Source of the DNA: Ochotona curzoniae | Taxonomy: Eukaryota; Chordata; Mammalia; Lagomorpha; Ochotonidae | Direction: 5' to 3' | NCBI RefSeq assembly: GCF_017591425.1 | Contig: NW_024467120.1 | Location: forward strand, 11,718,001-11,782,000 | Length of the DNA: 64,000 nucleotides | Part shown: one piece after another, positions 11,901-24,863 of the stretch | Layout: each line of letters starts with the position of its first letter | Numbering within the stretch: position 1 is the first letter of the stretch | The notes under the pieces: model-generated | What the model was told of the DNA's origin: nothing | What the model saw: the letters and a program-made list of their open reading frames with translations, nothing else | Databases searched by the model: none | Position numbers and translations under genes: made by a program

Positions 11901-13836
11901 AGCACGCAGGGGCCACCCAGTTAAGGAAAAAAAGCAGAGCCCTTAGTTCTGTTCCCACTAACGGATGGTTCCACTCTAAGTTTGAGAGCACAGCATGACT
12001 GCTCCACTCTCATGACTTCACCATGGAAGACACCATAATGAGTGAGGTTCAAGGGGCTCACTGTGAAGGAAATTAGGGGACTGAGAGACTTGCCAGAGGG
12101 AGCCGGGGTAAAGCTCCGAGCCCTTTCCCACAAGCAGCCCACTCGCTGATGCCACTGTAGACACTGCCTGCAACAGGTTCGAGTCAGGATAGCAGATGGG
12201 AGGGGAGCAGGAAGCATTCTGCCATGCTGAATGTCCCAGAGGCTAGGTCAGGAATCGTTCTGCTGGAATGTCGGACTGCATCCCAAGCTGCAGTGCTCTG
12301 CATCTTTGGAAAGAGCATGAAATGGAAATCAGTGCCACATGCCAAGCCCTAAGCCCCATCGATGGTAACGTACTCCCATTCTTTTCTTGTTTCTTTATAG
12401 GATGTGAAAGATACTCTGGACAAGTAAGTCCCTTATGTTGGAGGGAGAGGTGCGTTAAGAATGGGTGGAGCTAAAGCGCATGCATCACTCCAGATGTCTC
12501 TGGCCCCTGCTTCATCTAGGAGCTGGGCTGTGAAGCTGGAAGCACCAGAGACCTACGTCTTGGAGGTCCTGACTACGTGCAATGTTTCTGAGCTTTACTT
12601 TGATGTGAAGAAAATGTTAAAGAGCAATCAAGGTATGTGTACACAGCTTTCCTCAGTGCTGGGGTGGAAGAGACCTGACAGGCCTATAGAGGCCTTGATC
12701 CTCTGTGCTGCACAGGCATCGCAGACGCAGGCTCAGCGCAACTGTGCTGCTTTCCCTTGTCTGTGTGCTCGATGCTTCATGTGAGTGTTGGCATACGAGC
12801 TCTGCTAAAAATGATTAACTGGGTGTCACTGTCCCGCAGCGATGGACTTAGTGCATGGAGCCGATGATAACACTCGATAACACTCGTGGACCCTGACTGA
12901 TGGCCAAAAGCCAAAGTTTATTAGTGACATCAGACTTTATACACTGAGGGTCATATGGGATAAGGGAGGAAGTATTGAGCTCAACAACAAAACCCAGTAA
13001 CAGTTTCTGTGTTTTTGTTTGGAACTCCTTTTGTCTTGTATATTCCACCAAGTGTTCTCACACACATACTGCCCATTCAACTGTACTTATACAAATGATA
13101 TCCAATCAGGTATACAAAAGGTGGCCATTCGGTTGTTCTCGTGCAAATATTAGCCAATCAACTGTAATCCTGTGCTCGCTGGCCTTCTAGGATCACAGTG
13201 CCCTCCTACAACTGGGCATCAACTTCGAAGAACTACAGAACAGTTCAAAGAAGGTTTGGGGTTTCATTGGTTCTATTTTTTGGTTTTGTTTTGTTTTGTT
13301 TGTTTTTTGCAGTCAGTGTGACTCTGGATCCAGCTACAGCTCATCGTGAACTGACTCTATCTGAAGACCGGAGACAAGTGACCCGTGGATGGCCCCAGGA
13401 GAATATCGAAGCCTCTCCCAGGAGATTTAGTACCTTACCCTGTGTCCTGGGCTATGAGGGCTTCAGCTCAGGAAAGCACTTCTTTGAAGTGGATGTCGGA
13501 GAAGGAACTGGCTGGGATTTGGGAGTCTGTGTGGAAAGTGTGCCGAGGGGTTCTGGCATAAAGCAGAAGCCTCAGTGTGGATTCTGGGCCATCAGGTTGT
13601 GCAGAAAAAGAGGCTATATTGCACTTACCTATCCCCCAACGCCTCTTTTTCTGAATCCTCAGCCTCTGGTGGTGGGAGTTTTTCTGGATTGTGAGGCCGG
13701 CCTCGTATCTTTTTACAATATGACTACGGGCGTGCACATCTTCACCTTCCCCAAGACCTCCTTCTCTGATACTGTCCGACCCTATTTCCAGGTGTATCAC
13801 TGTTCTCCTTTGTTCCTGCCTCCCCCAGGTGAATAG
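5966..13836 (+). CDS. TRIM38: TRIM38, RING/B-box/PRY-SPRY E3 ligase, six coding exons
   Basis: Coding exons: 5966-6376, 8223-8318, 10975-11205, 12401-12423, 12520-12632 and 13313-13836. All have AG/GT borders, and together they give 1398 nt, i.e. 465 residues plus stop, the same length as human TRIM38. The lengths 96, 231 and 23 nt are hallmarks of the TRIM family. Residues 16-62 form a C3HC4 RING (C16, C19, C31, H33, C36, C39, C59, C62). A B-box 2 follows (C93, H96, C104, C112, C115, H124), then a coiled coil encoded by the second and third coding exons, and a PRY-SPRY domain from about residue 292. The protein resembles human TRIM38 closely throughout. Known role: an interferon-inducible cytoplasmic ubiquitin and SUMO ligase that restrains TLR3/4, TNF and IL-1 signalling and modifies nucleic-acid sensors. 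The reading frame is intact. Its place beside the histone cluster matches human synteny. Confidence 0.95.
6561..6893 (-). mobile_element. C-repeat SINE in TRIM38 intron
   Basis: A T run at 6561-6578 leads into AAGATTTATTTATTTTTATTGG, and the copy ends GCTGGGCCC at 6893. It lies antisense to TRIM38. Confidence 0.85.
7459..7770 (-). mobile_element. C-repeat SINE in TRIM38 intron
   Basis: TTTTTAAGATTTATTTATT at the left edge and GTGCTCGACC at the right edge, with the family's central blocks between. Antisense to TRIM38. Confidence 0.8.
9806..10155 (-). mobile_element. Old, rearranged C-repeat SINE
   Basis: Strongly diverged antisense copy. The block around GGATTGAAAGTGGAGAAG (about 10020) is followed by a second, similar block near 10078, so it appears to contain a short internal duplication. 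Confidence 0.6.
10530..10690 (-). mobile_element. LINE-1 3'-end relic, antisense
   Basis: The plus strand includes GCTGAATAGTATTCCACTGT followed by a CAAACCACATTTTGTTTG stretch. This is the complement of the well-known L1 3' region (AATACTATTCAGC). Only a short fragment is recognisable. Confidence 0.55.
10760..10945 (-). mobile_element. Diverged C-repeat SINE fragment
   Basis: Recognisable from GATCTTCC...GGTTCACTCCCCAG and the GGTCTCC block. It ends ~30 bp before the acceptor of the 231-nt TRIM38 exon. Both ends are eroded. Confidence 0.5.
11328..11648 (-). mobile_element. C-repeat SINE in TRIM38 intron
   Basis: Antisense copy that starts at TTTTTAAAGATTTTG and includes a GA-rich simple run near 11368-11388. 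It ends around CACTAGTTCCC. Confidence 0.7.
12829..13200 (-). mobile_element. Possible antisense LTR in the last TRIM38 intron
   Basis: The plus strand begins TGTCCCGCAGCGATGG. A reverse AATAAA (TTTATT at 12917-12922) lies close to a reverse TATAAAG near 12935-12941. The rest is unlike the flanking SINEs. No terminal repeat or target duplication was confirmed. It occupies most of the intron before the PRY-SPRY exon. Confidence 0.35.
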
Positions 13837-14540
13837 GAAAATGAGCAGGGAGTATAATTTAGATCCTGTAAGGGCAGAAATCTGACTTCTTACCTTGAAC
13901 AGTGATGGGCTTTTAGTGGGTGCTTAATAAGCCTGCTCTGGATTCACGGATATTTAGACTAGTAAAATGCCACAAAAGATCAGCCCACACTGAGGGAAAG
14001 CAAGGTAACAGTGACAATCATAGGCTGCCTGCCCCATCCAGCCCTCTTCCATGGGCCCAGGGCTTTGGCTTCGCAAGGGTCCTTGAGCAGGGTGCCCCCA
14101 AAGTTAGGAAACCTTCCAGGTTATTTGGTACTATTGTAGCTTATAAGGATGGGGAAAGGGAAATTAAAGGAAGCTGTGGTTGTCTCCCCCAGTGCATAAA
14201 AGAGCAGGGAAATTTAAAAAAAAAAAAAAAAAAAAAAAAGCAGCAGTTGTCCCAAGCATGCACAGGTGCAGTAATCCTCTGAGCTGCAATCCTGAAGGCT
14301 GCCAGATCCCAGGAGTTTCCCTGGGAAAGATTCAGTATGTAAGAAGTTAAAATTGCCAAAGAGAGAAGGAGGTTGATATTTACCACACTGTGCTAGAGCC
14401 AGCTATCTTGAAATACTTCTTTCTCAGTAAGTAGTTGTTGCAGGAATGATTGTGGGCAGTATTTGTTATGGTTTGGATATAATGTAAATAGACCTTAACT
14501 ATTTAAAAGTCCCTTCTGACAGTACATTTCAATAAAATCA
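13837..14540 (+). other. TRIM38: Likely TRIM38 3' UTR
   Basis: No coding sequence was found after the stop at 13834-13836. An A run of more than 20 lies near 14214-14239, and the first good poly(A) signal is AATAAA at about 14531. A second AATAAA at about 15142, in GATGCTCATATTAATAAACT, may belong to an LTR-like sequence or to a longer transcript. Which one is used cannot be told from sequence alone. Confidence 0.45.
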
Positions 14541-15531
14541 AATTATTGTATCCGGGTATCCTAAGGACAAGCCCATAGTCAAGTGAGCCAAAGCATAAGC
14601 AGTGTTAATGATGACAAAAACTACAGCACATAGTTCTAATTCAGAATTGATACCAAAGCTGATAGTTACTGGTTTTAGTATCCTCTGTCATCTCTTTAAG
14701 TTAAAAGAAATGAACTTGTTTCTAGTTGTCAGGCATGCTTCAGTCTCTACCTCTATCCAAACGGACAACACAGGAGAAGCCAAAGGACCACCCAAATACC
14801 CCATCTGTGACAACGTAATAGCATTTAATTAGTCAAGCTGCCACCTTCTACCCCACCCACCACTGACCCTCTGCCCTACCACACACATACCAGGAAGGGC
14901 AGGAGAAAACACTTGAGACTTGAACCTGGAGACAGTATCCGGGAAATCCACTTAGCCAACATTGTTAAAACAGTCCTTTCTATATCTAGTTTTCCTATGT
15001 GTTGGCCTCCCCAGAAACCTGGTCCTTCTTAACTTTGCTGCTGCTTTTGTACTTTGTTAAGATGTGAGCAAAGCCAGGAGTTCTGACCACTCCGTTTTGT
15101 CATTCTCTGAGTGCTCCCATTACATTTGTGATGCTCATATTAATAAACTTCAGTTTGTTTTTCTGTTTTTCTGCCTTTTGTTACTCTAGTTTACAGGGTT
15201 CCAAGTGAACAACTTAAAATGAGTAGATACCAAGATTTTTCTTGTGGCCCTGCACAAGGCACCTAGTCTTACTTGATTTGTCCTTACAATCTGAGAGTGC
15301 TGGCTCACTTCTGGGACCTATAATCGATTAGGTCATTGAGAAACCCCCCGTTGAGCTCAGTCTGGGTGTCACTAAACTAACCTCAGGTGTGCTGAGTTCC
15401 TGTCTGTTCCAAGTGTGGTCTTCCTCAGAAAAGGAAGGTTGCCCTAACACTGCCACTGCTAGGAGTAATTTGTTCATATGAAATTCTTCATCCTGAATAC
15501 TCAAATGGTTGAGCAAGGAAGAGAGCAAAGG
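14541..15531. other. No gene seen; AATAAA with T/G-rich flank near 15142
   Basis: The stretch 14990-15190 has an AATAAA followed by a GTTTGTTTTTC-rich tract, the look of either a poly(A) site or an LTR. No open frame has a recognisable domain. Confidence 0.3.
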
Positions 15532-15800
15532 GACCTGGCATGATGACTCTGACAAAATTCTCACCTTGCATGTGCCAGAATCCCATGAGTGTTGGTTTGT
15601 GTCCCAGCTTTCCACTTCCCATTCAGTTCCCTGCTTGTGGCCTGGGAAAGCAGTAGAGATGGCCCAAAGCCTTGGGACTCTGCACCTGGCTCCAGCCATT
15701 GCAGTCACTTGAGTGAACCAGCAGATGGAAGATTCTTTTCTATAAGTCTGCCTTTCCAATAAAAATCTTAAAAAAAAAAAAAAAAGAAAAAGAAAAACAA
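15532..15800 (+). mobile_element. C-repeat SINE with long A-rich tail
   Basis: The sense copy has the GAATCCCATGAGTG and GGCCTGGGAAAGCAGTAGAG blocks. It ends CCAATAAAAATC and a long A-rich tail. Confidence 0.75.
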
Positions 15801-18483
15801 ACAAACAAAAAACAACATAAAGCCAGAAAAATCTTTTAAACGTGAGTAAACTTCTAAGACTAAAGAGAAGATGTTGTAAATATTAACATGGAGATTGATT
15901 GGAATGCAAACAAATTGTAGGAAGAGAAATAAGTTCTGCAGGTTCTTAGGGGAAAATACTACTAATTAGAGGAACTATTGGCTACTTTACTGAAGTCTAA
16001 AAATGAAGGGACTTTAAGAAGAAGATAAAATCATGAAAGAGAAACTAAAAATAATAGAATTACATGCAAATGCATTTGAAAATTTTGATTATAAAACTTT
16101 TTAAAAAGAAACAAATGCCTTAAGCTGACTATATGTATAAATGAGATTCAAAAGTTACAGAGCTCCAATGAAATAAGTAGAGAAAGAAATAAGGACAAGA
16201 TGGCTTTATGGATGATTTTTTTTTTTAAAGGAATAGCAATTTATTGTACCTTTGAAGGTTAGGCTAAGGTCTCTTGAGTAGAAAGCTCAGCACAGAGACA
16301 AGTTGCTTTTTCATGTTAACCATGTCTAGATAGGGAAGTCCAGGCAACCCAGAAAGTCAATGGTCTGTGTGGAAAATCTACAAAACCACATTTCCTTCCA
16401 GCAACATCTTTACCATGCTGAGGATGCAAAGGAGCTATTAAAGCTCTAACTTTCACATCCATTTCTCAAGCTGTAGGGTGAAGAATTATAGCGCAAAGGG
16501 TATGTATGCAACACGGATCTTTTCAAAAACAGTTTAAAAGGCAGTGGGAAAGATAGAAAACAGATACCTTTCATCCATGGGTTTGCTTTGAAGTGCCGCC
16601 ATAACTGAGGCATGCTTCCAGTGTGGAATGCAAGCTTCCAAAGCAGTGATTTAACCCACTGTATCACAATGCTTGCACCAGAATTATTTGATTGTAAATT
16701 GCAAAGCCTACCAAACAAGCTGCTGTTACATGGCATTAACCAGGATTTTCCATGGCCCCACCTCAGGAATCTGAGAAATGTATTTTTTTTTCAAGGTGGC
16801 CAGCCAAAGTCAGAAGTTTTGTACTAAGAAAGGAAAAATGGACATTAGACTAGACAGCCATCAGGCTCCTTCATAATTAAGATACTTTAGCTGTCCTGGG
16901 CCACACATTAAAAAAAAAAAAGTCCTCCAAACTCATATAAAACACCTGACAAAAGAAATCCTTCCCCCAGAAGGGAATTAAGTCTGATAACTATCTCAGT
17001 TTGCTGCAACAAAACACCTTAGAGGGAGCTGACAAAGGCCATCAGGAAATTTTATTCTGCTGTTTGAGATGGAATGAGAGGGATGTGAACTGGCAGTCTT
17101 GAAACAGAAGCTTCCTGTTTTGATGCTGCATGACAAAGTCTGGTTAGCAAAGCCAACCCCATAAGACCATGCTGTTTGACAAAGTTCATGGCTAAGTCAG
17201 GCCATAGGGAGGTGGGTGTTCTTGATAGCAAGCTCAAAGAGTTTGCACACCTGGAGGTACATCCTGTGTCTCTCTTTCCTGTTCCACAGAAATCTCCTGG
17301 TAGTCTAAAGACATATCAGCATCAGTGCTGACAGTGTTTTCCCTGAATATAAAAGTTGCCAAGCAAAGCCCAGTAGTGTTCTGTCCTTCAGCTTGCTGGG
17401 AGTGTTCTGTCCAGACACCTGCTTTAAAGCTAATCTTGCCTCCCAAGTCTTTTTTTTCCCATTCTTAATTGCACACTGCTCCTCCTTCCACCCTTCTAAC
17501 TGCTGCACAGGTCATGGTAGAAGTGACTTCTTCGCCAAAAGATACTGGTTTCTTACATCTGGGAGTCTGCGCAGACCAAGGTAAGATGCCAGTTTGATTC
17601 TTTAAGATTGTTTCTCCTGGGTCTCCCGTGCGGGTACAGGGCCTCAAGGCTTTGGGCCATCCTCCACTGCTTTCCCTGGCCAAAGGCAGGGAAAGATGGT
17701 TTGTTCCTGGTTTATAGATGGCTCAGAGTTCAAGAAAAGGGTAACAAACCATCCTTGTTGCATTTTCCCAGGACCTAAGTGGATTTAGCAGGCTTTAGTT
17801 GCAGATGGCAAAAACCACTCTCATGAGTTATCCATGCTGACAGGGCCCACAAAGCCCTGCAGGACCTCTCTAAGCAGCTGCTTACTGGGCACCTCATGGA
17901 AAGTCTGTTGCGAATCTGCCAGTTTGTCGCCTTACGATCTTTGCACACACTGCTGCTTCTATCAGTTGTCTCCTTCCTTTTCCCCTTCTAATTGTCAGCT
18001 CCCAGCTTAGATGTTACTTGCTTAAAACGCTAGTTCCATACTTCCTTGTCCAAACTGAGATCTCTAGCATAAACTCCTACCATCTTCAAGGGTTGTCCTT
18101 TGGATTGAAGTGAAAGTCACTGAGAGGGCACTGTGGTATCAACTCCAGCCTTTGCAGCCGTTTGCAGAATTGAGCCAGCAGATGGAAAAATACTGTTTTT
18201 CTGTTATACAGTCACTCTGTAAGACAACAGTTAAAAAGAAAATCCAGGGACTAAAGTGATACTCTCTCATTTCAAACTGCCAGCCTGTGATATACCTGAA
18301 TCCTTCAGTTTTCCCCCACTGCCTGTATCCTTCATGAGGTTACCACTCATATCAATAATTCACATGCAAGATTTCCCTAAACAAATCAATTTCATGTACA
18401 CCTGTGCTTCAGAAATCTTGTGGAAAAAAAATGGAACTAAACGATATTTATTTTGGTGTAAAAATGGTGAAATCCATACATAA
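15801..18483. other. No gene seen; AT-rich DNA with small repeat fragments
   Basis: I find no exon or conserved domain. A truncated C-repeat fragment on the minus strand lies at 17609-17692 (GGTCTCCCGTGCGGG to the GGCCAAAGGCAGGG block). A faint sense-strand fragment may lie near 18110-18230. Confidence 0.4.
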
Positions 18484-18806
18484 TTTTTTAAAGATTAATT
18501 TATTTATTTATTGCAAAGTCAGATACACAGGAGGAGAGACAGAGAGGAAGATCTTCTGTCCAATGATTCACTCCCCAAGTGAGCACAATGGCCAGTGCTG
18601 TGCTGATCTGGAGCCAAGAGCCAGGAACTTCCTCCAGGTCTCCCACACAGGGTCCCAAGGGTTTGGGCCGTCCTCGACTGCTTTCCCAGGCCACAAGCAG
18701 GGAGCTGGATGGGAAGTAGAGCTGCCTGGATTAGAACTGGCACCCTTATGGGATCCCAGTGCATTCAAGGCGAGGACTTTAGCCACTAGGCCACTGTGCC
18801 AGGCCC
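18484..18806 (-). mobile_element. C-repeat SINE (CSINE), near full length
   Basis: Begins TTTTTTAAAGATTAATTTATT and ends CTGTGCCAGGCCCC. The CCACAAGCAGGGAGCTGG block and the antisense B-box region are well preserved. Confidence 0.85.
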
Positions 18807-21800
18807 CATTAATAATTTTTTTTTTTATAATACACATTGTTCATAAGCTTTGTAAAGGCTTCTCACATGCATGGGCTTCAATTTTTTTTTTTAGCAAAGC
18901 AAATTTACCTTTTAATTCCATTTTTTTTCCATAAAGATTTTTAAGAACCTTTGCATTACAAACGTGGCATTACAAGACTTTTCGTTGTCAAAACCCATTT
19001 AACCCGGGAGCAGAAATGGTGGAGTAGGACTGAACCAGTTTTAAAATTTTGTTGAATTGGTGAAATATCGGAGCCAGGAAGGCAAGCAAGATGAAGAGTC
19101 GGTGGTGACCATGACTGGATAAACTAGTGGTAGTCACCAGACCACCTGCTACAGGCCAGGAAGAGAGGGGAAAGAATGATTTAGAAAGAGGAATGGAGCC
19201 AATGGGTCAGGGGGCTGGGGGAAGTCAAACTACTGGGTGAGCTGAATCAGGGATTGGAGAGGTGCATGAAGATGAGACGGAAAGTGCACTGCTGGCAGGA
19301 CCCGATTTCATACTGTATTACAGGTGCTATTTTGGACTGAATCACCCAAGCTAAGCAATTTTCAACCTCATTGTGCAAAATAATTGTAGGAGTTGCAGGT
19401 CAAAAGCCAGACAGTGCAGGCTTCCCCCTGAGGTGAAGAGCTTGGGAGTGAGATCTAAATACCCACATGTCCCACAGCCATTGCAAGCAACTTTCCTGCA
19501 AATGGCTTAGGGGTTCAGAGGGACAAGATGCAGAGTGACAGGGAGACATCTGTAAATCCAGAGTTCATCCAGCCGGAGGCTAAGCACGGGTGCACCACCA
19601 AGAACTGGCTGTGCAAGTTCCATGGGAGCAAGAGAGGGAGTGAGTAGCAGGGATGATTGAAGTGTGGGCTGGTTGAAGTGTGGAAGGCACATTGAGGAGC
19701 TGAGCGCTAGTAGCTCTATCGCCTCTCAGCCAGCAGGCTCTGACCATCATCCATAAGAGATTTCACAAAGTATCACTCTGAAGAAAGCCCGATTCCTTGG
19801 TGGCCTGGGCATGCAGGAAGAGGCCAGGGAATGGGAATCGGGGTGGGGGAATTGATCATGGAGAGGGTCAGTCAGGAGGGCCCTGTTCAGGGGAGGGGAG
19901 ATGGTGTTCCCCAGGTGAAACTCAAGAGGCCCCAATTGGGGCAGGGGGTGAGGGAAGCCAAGAAGGAATGGAAGATTCCAGCAACCACACGGCCTGACAC
20001 AGGAGAGAAACCTGCTTCAGAACCCTGGTGTTTTCCCTTGGGGTTGGCCCTTTCACTGGTTTCCTTGAGGATGAAGTGTGAAGGCCCACAGCTTGGTTGA
20101 AATGCACCTTTATTTGGTTCCTGATGAGGAAGAGTGCCTCCAGCTCCCACTATTTCTATAAAAACTCACACTGACAGAAGGTAATCTTACAACAAGCACT
20201 CGGGCAGTTGCTTCAAGAGGAGGGTCCCTTCCTGCCTCTTCAGGACTTTCAATGACCCGGTTGAAAAGAGGGTGGTCTTGGGGAGATGCAACAGGTGTGA
20301 AGTTGGGATTGAAAGAGCAAATACTATCAGAGGAACTGCTCTGTTTTACTAGGCCTCTGAGAGAGCGGTCTTGTCCCAAGAATGGGATGCTGTGCCCTGC
20401 ATCCCATTCTCAGGGCTTCAACGGGACTCTGCAAGGCTCCATAACTCCCCTCCTAGCAACTATCTGGCATTACTGCCGCACACGGTACTGCTATCACGCG
20501 TGGATGTTACAGGTGAATGCCAGTACAGTGAGGCAGCAGCTATCTAGGCCCCGTTTGCCTGGCCAGGATAACCAGTCTAAGCAAAGACTGAGGGCAAGGT
20601 AAACAAAATGTAGGCATTGGAGTCCGGTAAGACAAGCCTTTCTTTCTTCACTTTTAGTCCCAAATACTTTAGGATATTCAGATAGACTGATTTTTCCAAG
20701 ATACTCTTATACATTAATTCTTTCACAAAAAATATTTTCCTTTGTAATCATCTCCTCAAATTTTATAAGCACCAGACTCAGTATTTTCATCAGACTTGCA
20801 TTAGAATTCCTAAAGCCTTAGACTGAGGAGTGACATTTATGCAGATGTGTTTCCATTGTAATGGAGCGTTTGCATCCATCAAATTATTTTCAATCTTTTT
20901 TTTCTGATGAGGTTCTCTGTTGGCATTTGGAATTGGTTAAGGCTTTGGTTAGTGGTGTGTTGTGTTTTCTTCCTCAGTTTTGGTTCTTTTGGTTTTTTAT
21001 TTCTAAGTGTTTGTTTCTTTGTTCACATGACCAACAAGGACATAGGACTCTGTTTTATAACCAGCTGTTGATTCATGAGACACCTCCTCATTTCACTCCC
21101 ATCAGCAGCAAACTCCAAAAGTTATCATCCAGAGACCCTGAGTCCTACTCTCCCTTGCTCCCAACCCCAAGACACTTATATTGAATTCATAATTAAAATA
21201 CATTCTTATTATCTTGTAAGAAACATGAAAAAATGTTTTTAAATGCAACAAAATTTGGGGGGCCAGTAAATAGCATGTTTTTATATGTATTCTGTCCTAA
21301 ATACGGCATGTAAATATACAAAAACACTTGTTGTAAATTTGAATATCTGTAATTGGTGGATCATATCAGGCTAGATCAGGGAGGGTCGTTGTAGTGACTA
21401 GGGAATTTCCATTGTCCGTGTTACATTGAGCTGCATTGTCTCAGGGACAAGGAGACCACCAAGCGCTTAAAATGTGGATATGTAATGTTACTCAATTTTG
21501 TTAAAATGTAAACAGCTGCCTATAGCTCTGTTGGAAGGCAATTATCTGGAAGACAGAATGAATGAAGGCAGCAGGTCACATTGAGAGGCCCTTGTTGTGA
21601 TCAAGGGTTGAACCACCACTTGTGACACATCATCTTATACTGGAATGCTGGCTTGAGTCCTGCTTGCTCTGCTTCTGATCTAGCTTCCTGTTAATGCACC
21701 TCCTTGTCCACCTCAGTGAGGCAGTGTCTGAACTTGAGAATTACATATATTTAAGATCCTGAGTAAAATGCATCAAAGAACTAAAGAGGCTGCGTGAAAC

Positions 21801-22439
21801 AGAGGTCCCACTCCCACCTAGTCAAGCTTCTCATGAGTCCAATCTGGGAAACCTCAGCAGCAGCAGACACATATCTGTCACATAAATAGCCTGAAAATAA
21901 AAAGAATACCTTTCCTGGTGTTCCCTTCAACCAGATGGGGATTAGAGAGGCTCCCGATAACTGACAATTCACCTTTAGAGGAGTGAGGGTGAGATGTGTC
22001 TACACAGCTCAGCCGGCATGCATGGTGCTCGTGCTGATAACCATGTCAGGAATGTGTCTGCTTTGGCCTGACCACCTTCTCTCTCCCTCTCCCTCTCCTG
22101 GCACCACTGGTTCCTAGATCCCATCCTAACAACCAGCCCCATCCACGTCCCAAGCCACTTTTCACAGATGGCACACAATGCCATCACCGCCTTTCTTGTC
22201 CCTTTACAGAAGTAAATACTTAATCATTCACTTAACATTTAATTATTTATTATAAAATACTGCAAAATACAGCAATATACATTGAATATTAGGGAAAATG
22301 CATACAGTGATGGTAACCCCTTTCTCACATATACAAGTTTGATCTTGCATTTTTTTTTTCTGTGTGAGTTTTTCCTATAGCATTGTAGAGTATTTTAATA
22401 TGTGGTCTTATTTGCCCATTTTGTTATATCATAAATGTT
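18807..22439. other. No gene seen; possible old LINE or LTR relics
   Basis: The block near 19005-19790 is relatively G-rich and repeat-like, starting around GGGAGCAGAAATGGTGG. It could be an old L1 5' relic, but I cannot confirm this. A reverse AATAAA lies near 20110 (CCTTTATTTGG). No exon, promoter island or recognisable protein was found. Confidence 0.3.
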
Positions 22440-22710
22440 TTTATTATTATTATTATTATTTGTTACACAAGTAGAGAGGAAAAAAAAAACTTACATCTCC
22501 TGGTTCACTCCTCAAAAGCCTACAACAGCTGGAACTGGGCTAGACCAAGCTCAGGAAGTGGGCACTACTTCCTGCCAGAGTGGGTGGCAAGAACCCAAGG
22601 ACTTGTGCCATTACTTGCTTCCTGCCAGCGTGAACATTAGCAGGAAACTGAGTAGCAAGCTAAGCCAGCATTTTTTTTCTGCAAGAATCCAAGTCATTGT
22701 ACTATCTTGG
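22440..22710 (-). mobile_element. Old C-repeat SINE fragment
   Basis: A TTATTATTATT run followed by GTTCACTCCTCAAAAGCC and diverged central blocks. The 5' end is not recognisable. Confidence 0.5.
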
Positions 22711-24863
22711 ATCCTATTCAAAACCATTTAGAAGTTTTATGTTGTATATTTGATTTTTATTTTAGGCAATTAATACTTGTTTTTGTACTGTTAGAAGAAA
22801 AGATCTTATCAAACTCTCCCGGTATTTGCTGAAAATAATTCTAAATACAATCAACTTTATGGTCTTAAAAACGTTCTCCACAACAAACACATTTGTTCTA
22901 CTGTAGCATTTTGCAATTGCCACTGGTCAGGAGATGTGGCACATGCTTTCTAGTTGTTTTGTTTTTTTCCTTATTGTTCTGGCTATAGTACCAGCTTTGC
23001 ATCTCCAGTTAATTCTGTGTCGGCAGTATGTTTTCATTTAATACTTTAAATATTTTCCATGTTGGTTTTTTAATTACAAAATATTTAATAGCACATTATC
23101 TTCATTAATTATTAAATATATATTAAATTCCAAATAGAACTTGTTAAGTAATTCAATACCCATAATAACAGTAATGGGTATTTCAGTTTAACCACTCATA
23201 ATTTACACTTATTACTGTAACTCTCAATGGCTGCGCAGAACATTTTTTAATATGTTTTTCTTACATATCACACTACCACCAGGAAAATGCTGCCACTGAA
23301 AGCCGATGGGTAACTCTGCTTCTGTGAGAAAGAAAGCCCAGGTCCCCAGACTCCCACGCCCCGGTCTGCCCCGTTCCCAGTCTCCAGGTGCTCACCACAG
23401 GCTTCTGGTTGTGTCCTGTCTTCAGAGCTCCATCCGTTGCCCTTGGATGCTATCTCAGCCACCTGTTTCCCTATGTCCTTATCCTAGCATCTACCTCCCC
23501 TGTGGACGGGACTGCTTTATATCCTGCTGCAACTCCTGAGCACCTGCCTTTGAAGTAACAGGCCTGACATAAGGGACTCCATGTTGAGCTGGGCTGTGTC
23601 TTAGGAAAGGCACATCACCCAACCCATGAGGCTGTAACCCAGTCAAGAAAATTGCATCCTGCTTGGCAAGAAGGTCAAGCAGGTGAGGCTGTTAAAGTGT
23701 GAGTGGGAGAAAAATGAATATCACCTGGCTAAGCAACAAAAGCTTCTAAACTTCATAATTTTTCATTCTGACAGTATTTATCATTAGTTCAGTCCCCCGA
23801 ATCCCTCCTGAATTGTGGTTTTTGCCTTTCCAATTCCTGCTGTTCTGTAACTCGGAGTTGAGAGGTCTTCAGGGCATGAGGCAACTTAAAGGATTCTTGA
23901 ATCTTACCAGTGCATGGTGTTCCTCTGTGCTGGCTCGCTCAGGTTCATACTTTAGAACCTTGGATACTCTGAGTTAGGTGAAGTTTATAAAAATCTATTT
24001 ACCATTCCCCCTTCTATGACATCAGTCAGATTTGTACCCACTTTCTATTATACTTCTCAGCTAAATGAAAGTGGACAAGAGACACCAGCTCCCCGGGCCT
24101 TTTCTCAGATGTAATTGAGGCAATGATCCCAGCATGTAAGATGTGTTCAGACATTGCCCAGCTCCTACCCCAATGTACAAACACTCACGCACATACAAGT
24201 CCTGCAACAGAGGAGCTCTTGGCCACTGACACCCTGTGGCATCAGGACCAGGTCTATCTTCTGTTTGAGCCTTCATGATCCCAGAAAAGTATGGCCTCCA
24301 TGTCAGAGCTGACACAGCAATGTACTCACTACAGGTTGGGCCCCTGGGACAGTCCAGTGGATCCAGAGTACCTGGCCATCTCAAGGGCTTTTTGTCTAGT
24401 GAGTCAGGCAACTCCAGACAGACCACTGTGCTTGTTCTCCTGTTGCTACTCTGATAGCAGGCTCCTCCATGCCCAGCCACCCAAGTCACGCTGCCATTAG
24501 AGCTGGACCCTCTGAGGCTGCACAGGAGTGTAAGACAGCCGCAGCCCCACACTCTTGCCATCATCACTGACATAATTCAGAAACAAGCTGAAGTTTTGAA
24601 AAGATGTCATAAAAGAGGCAGTTCATGGGCCATTCTCAAACCAATTCCGGTCATTCAGGAGATGCGCTGCCACAGGGTTCCAGCTAGAACCTGAGATGCA
24701 GGAGCAGGGGAAACCCTTGGACTGTAGAGCCAACATGCTGGATAGGGCCAGCACAAGCCAGGCTTGCCCACCTATGGGACCCTGGCCCTGGTGGCTCAAC
24801 GCAGACTTCTCACCCTTTAGCATACAGTGTGCCCAGCTCTCACCCGGAGATTGGGCTTCGTTT
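22711..24863. other. No gene seen
   Basis: AT-rich to about 23260, then mixed composition. A 170-residue open frame on the minus strand at 24061-24573 shows no domain I recognise and lacks a CpG-rich promoter. I regard it as chance. Confidence 0.4.

Noticed and set aside
24061..24573. 170-codon frame on the minus strand.
   Set aside because: No domain, no codon bias, no promoter or splice context; likely chance.
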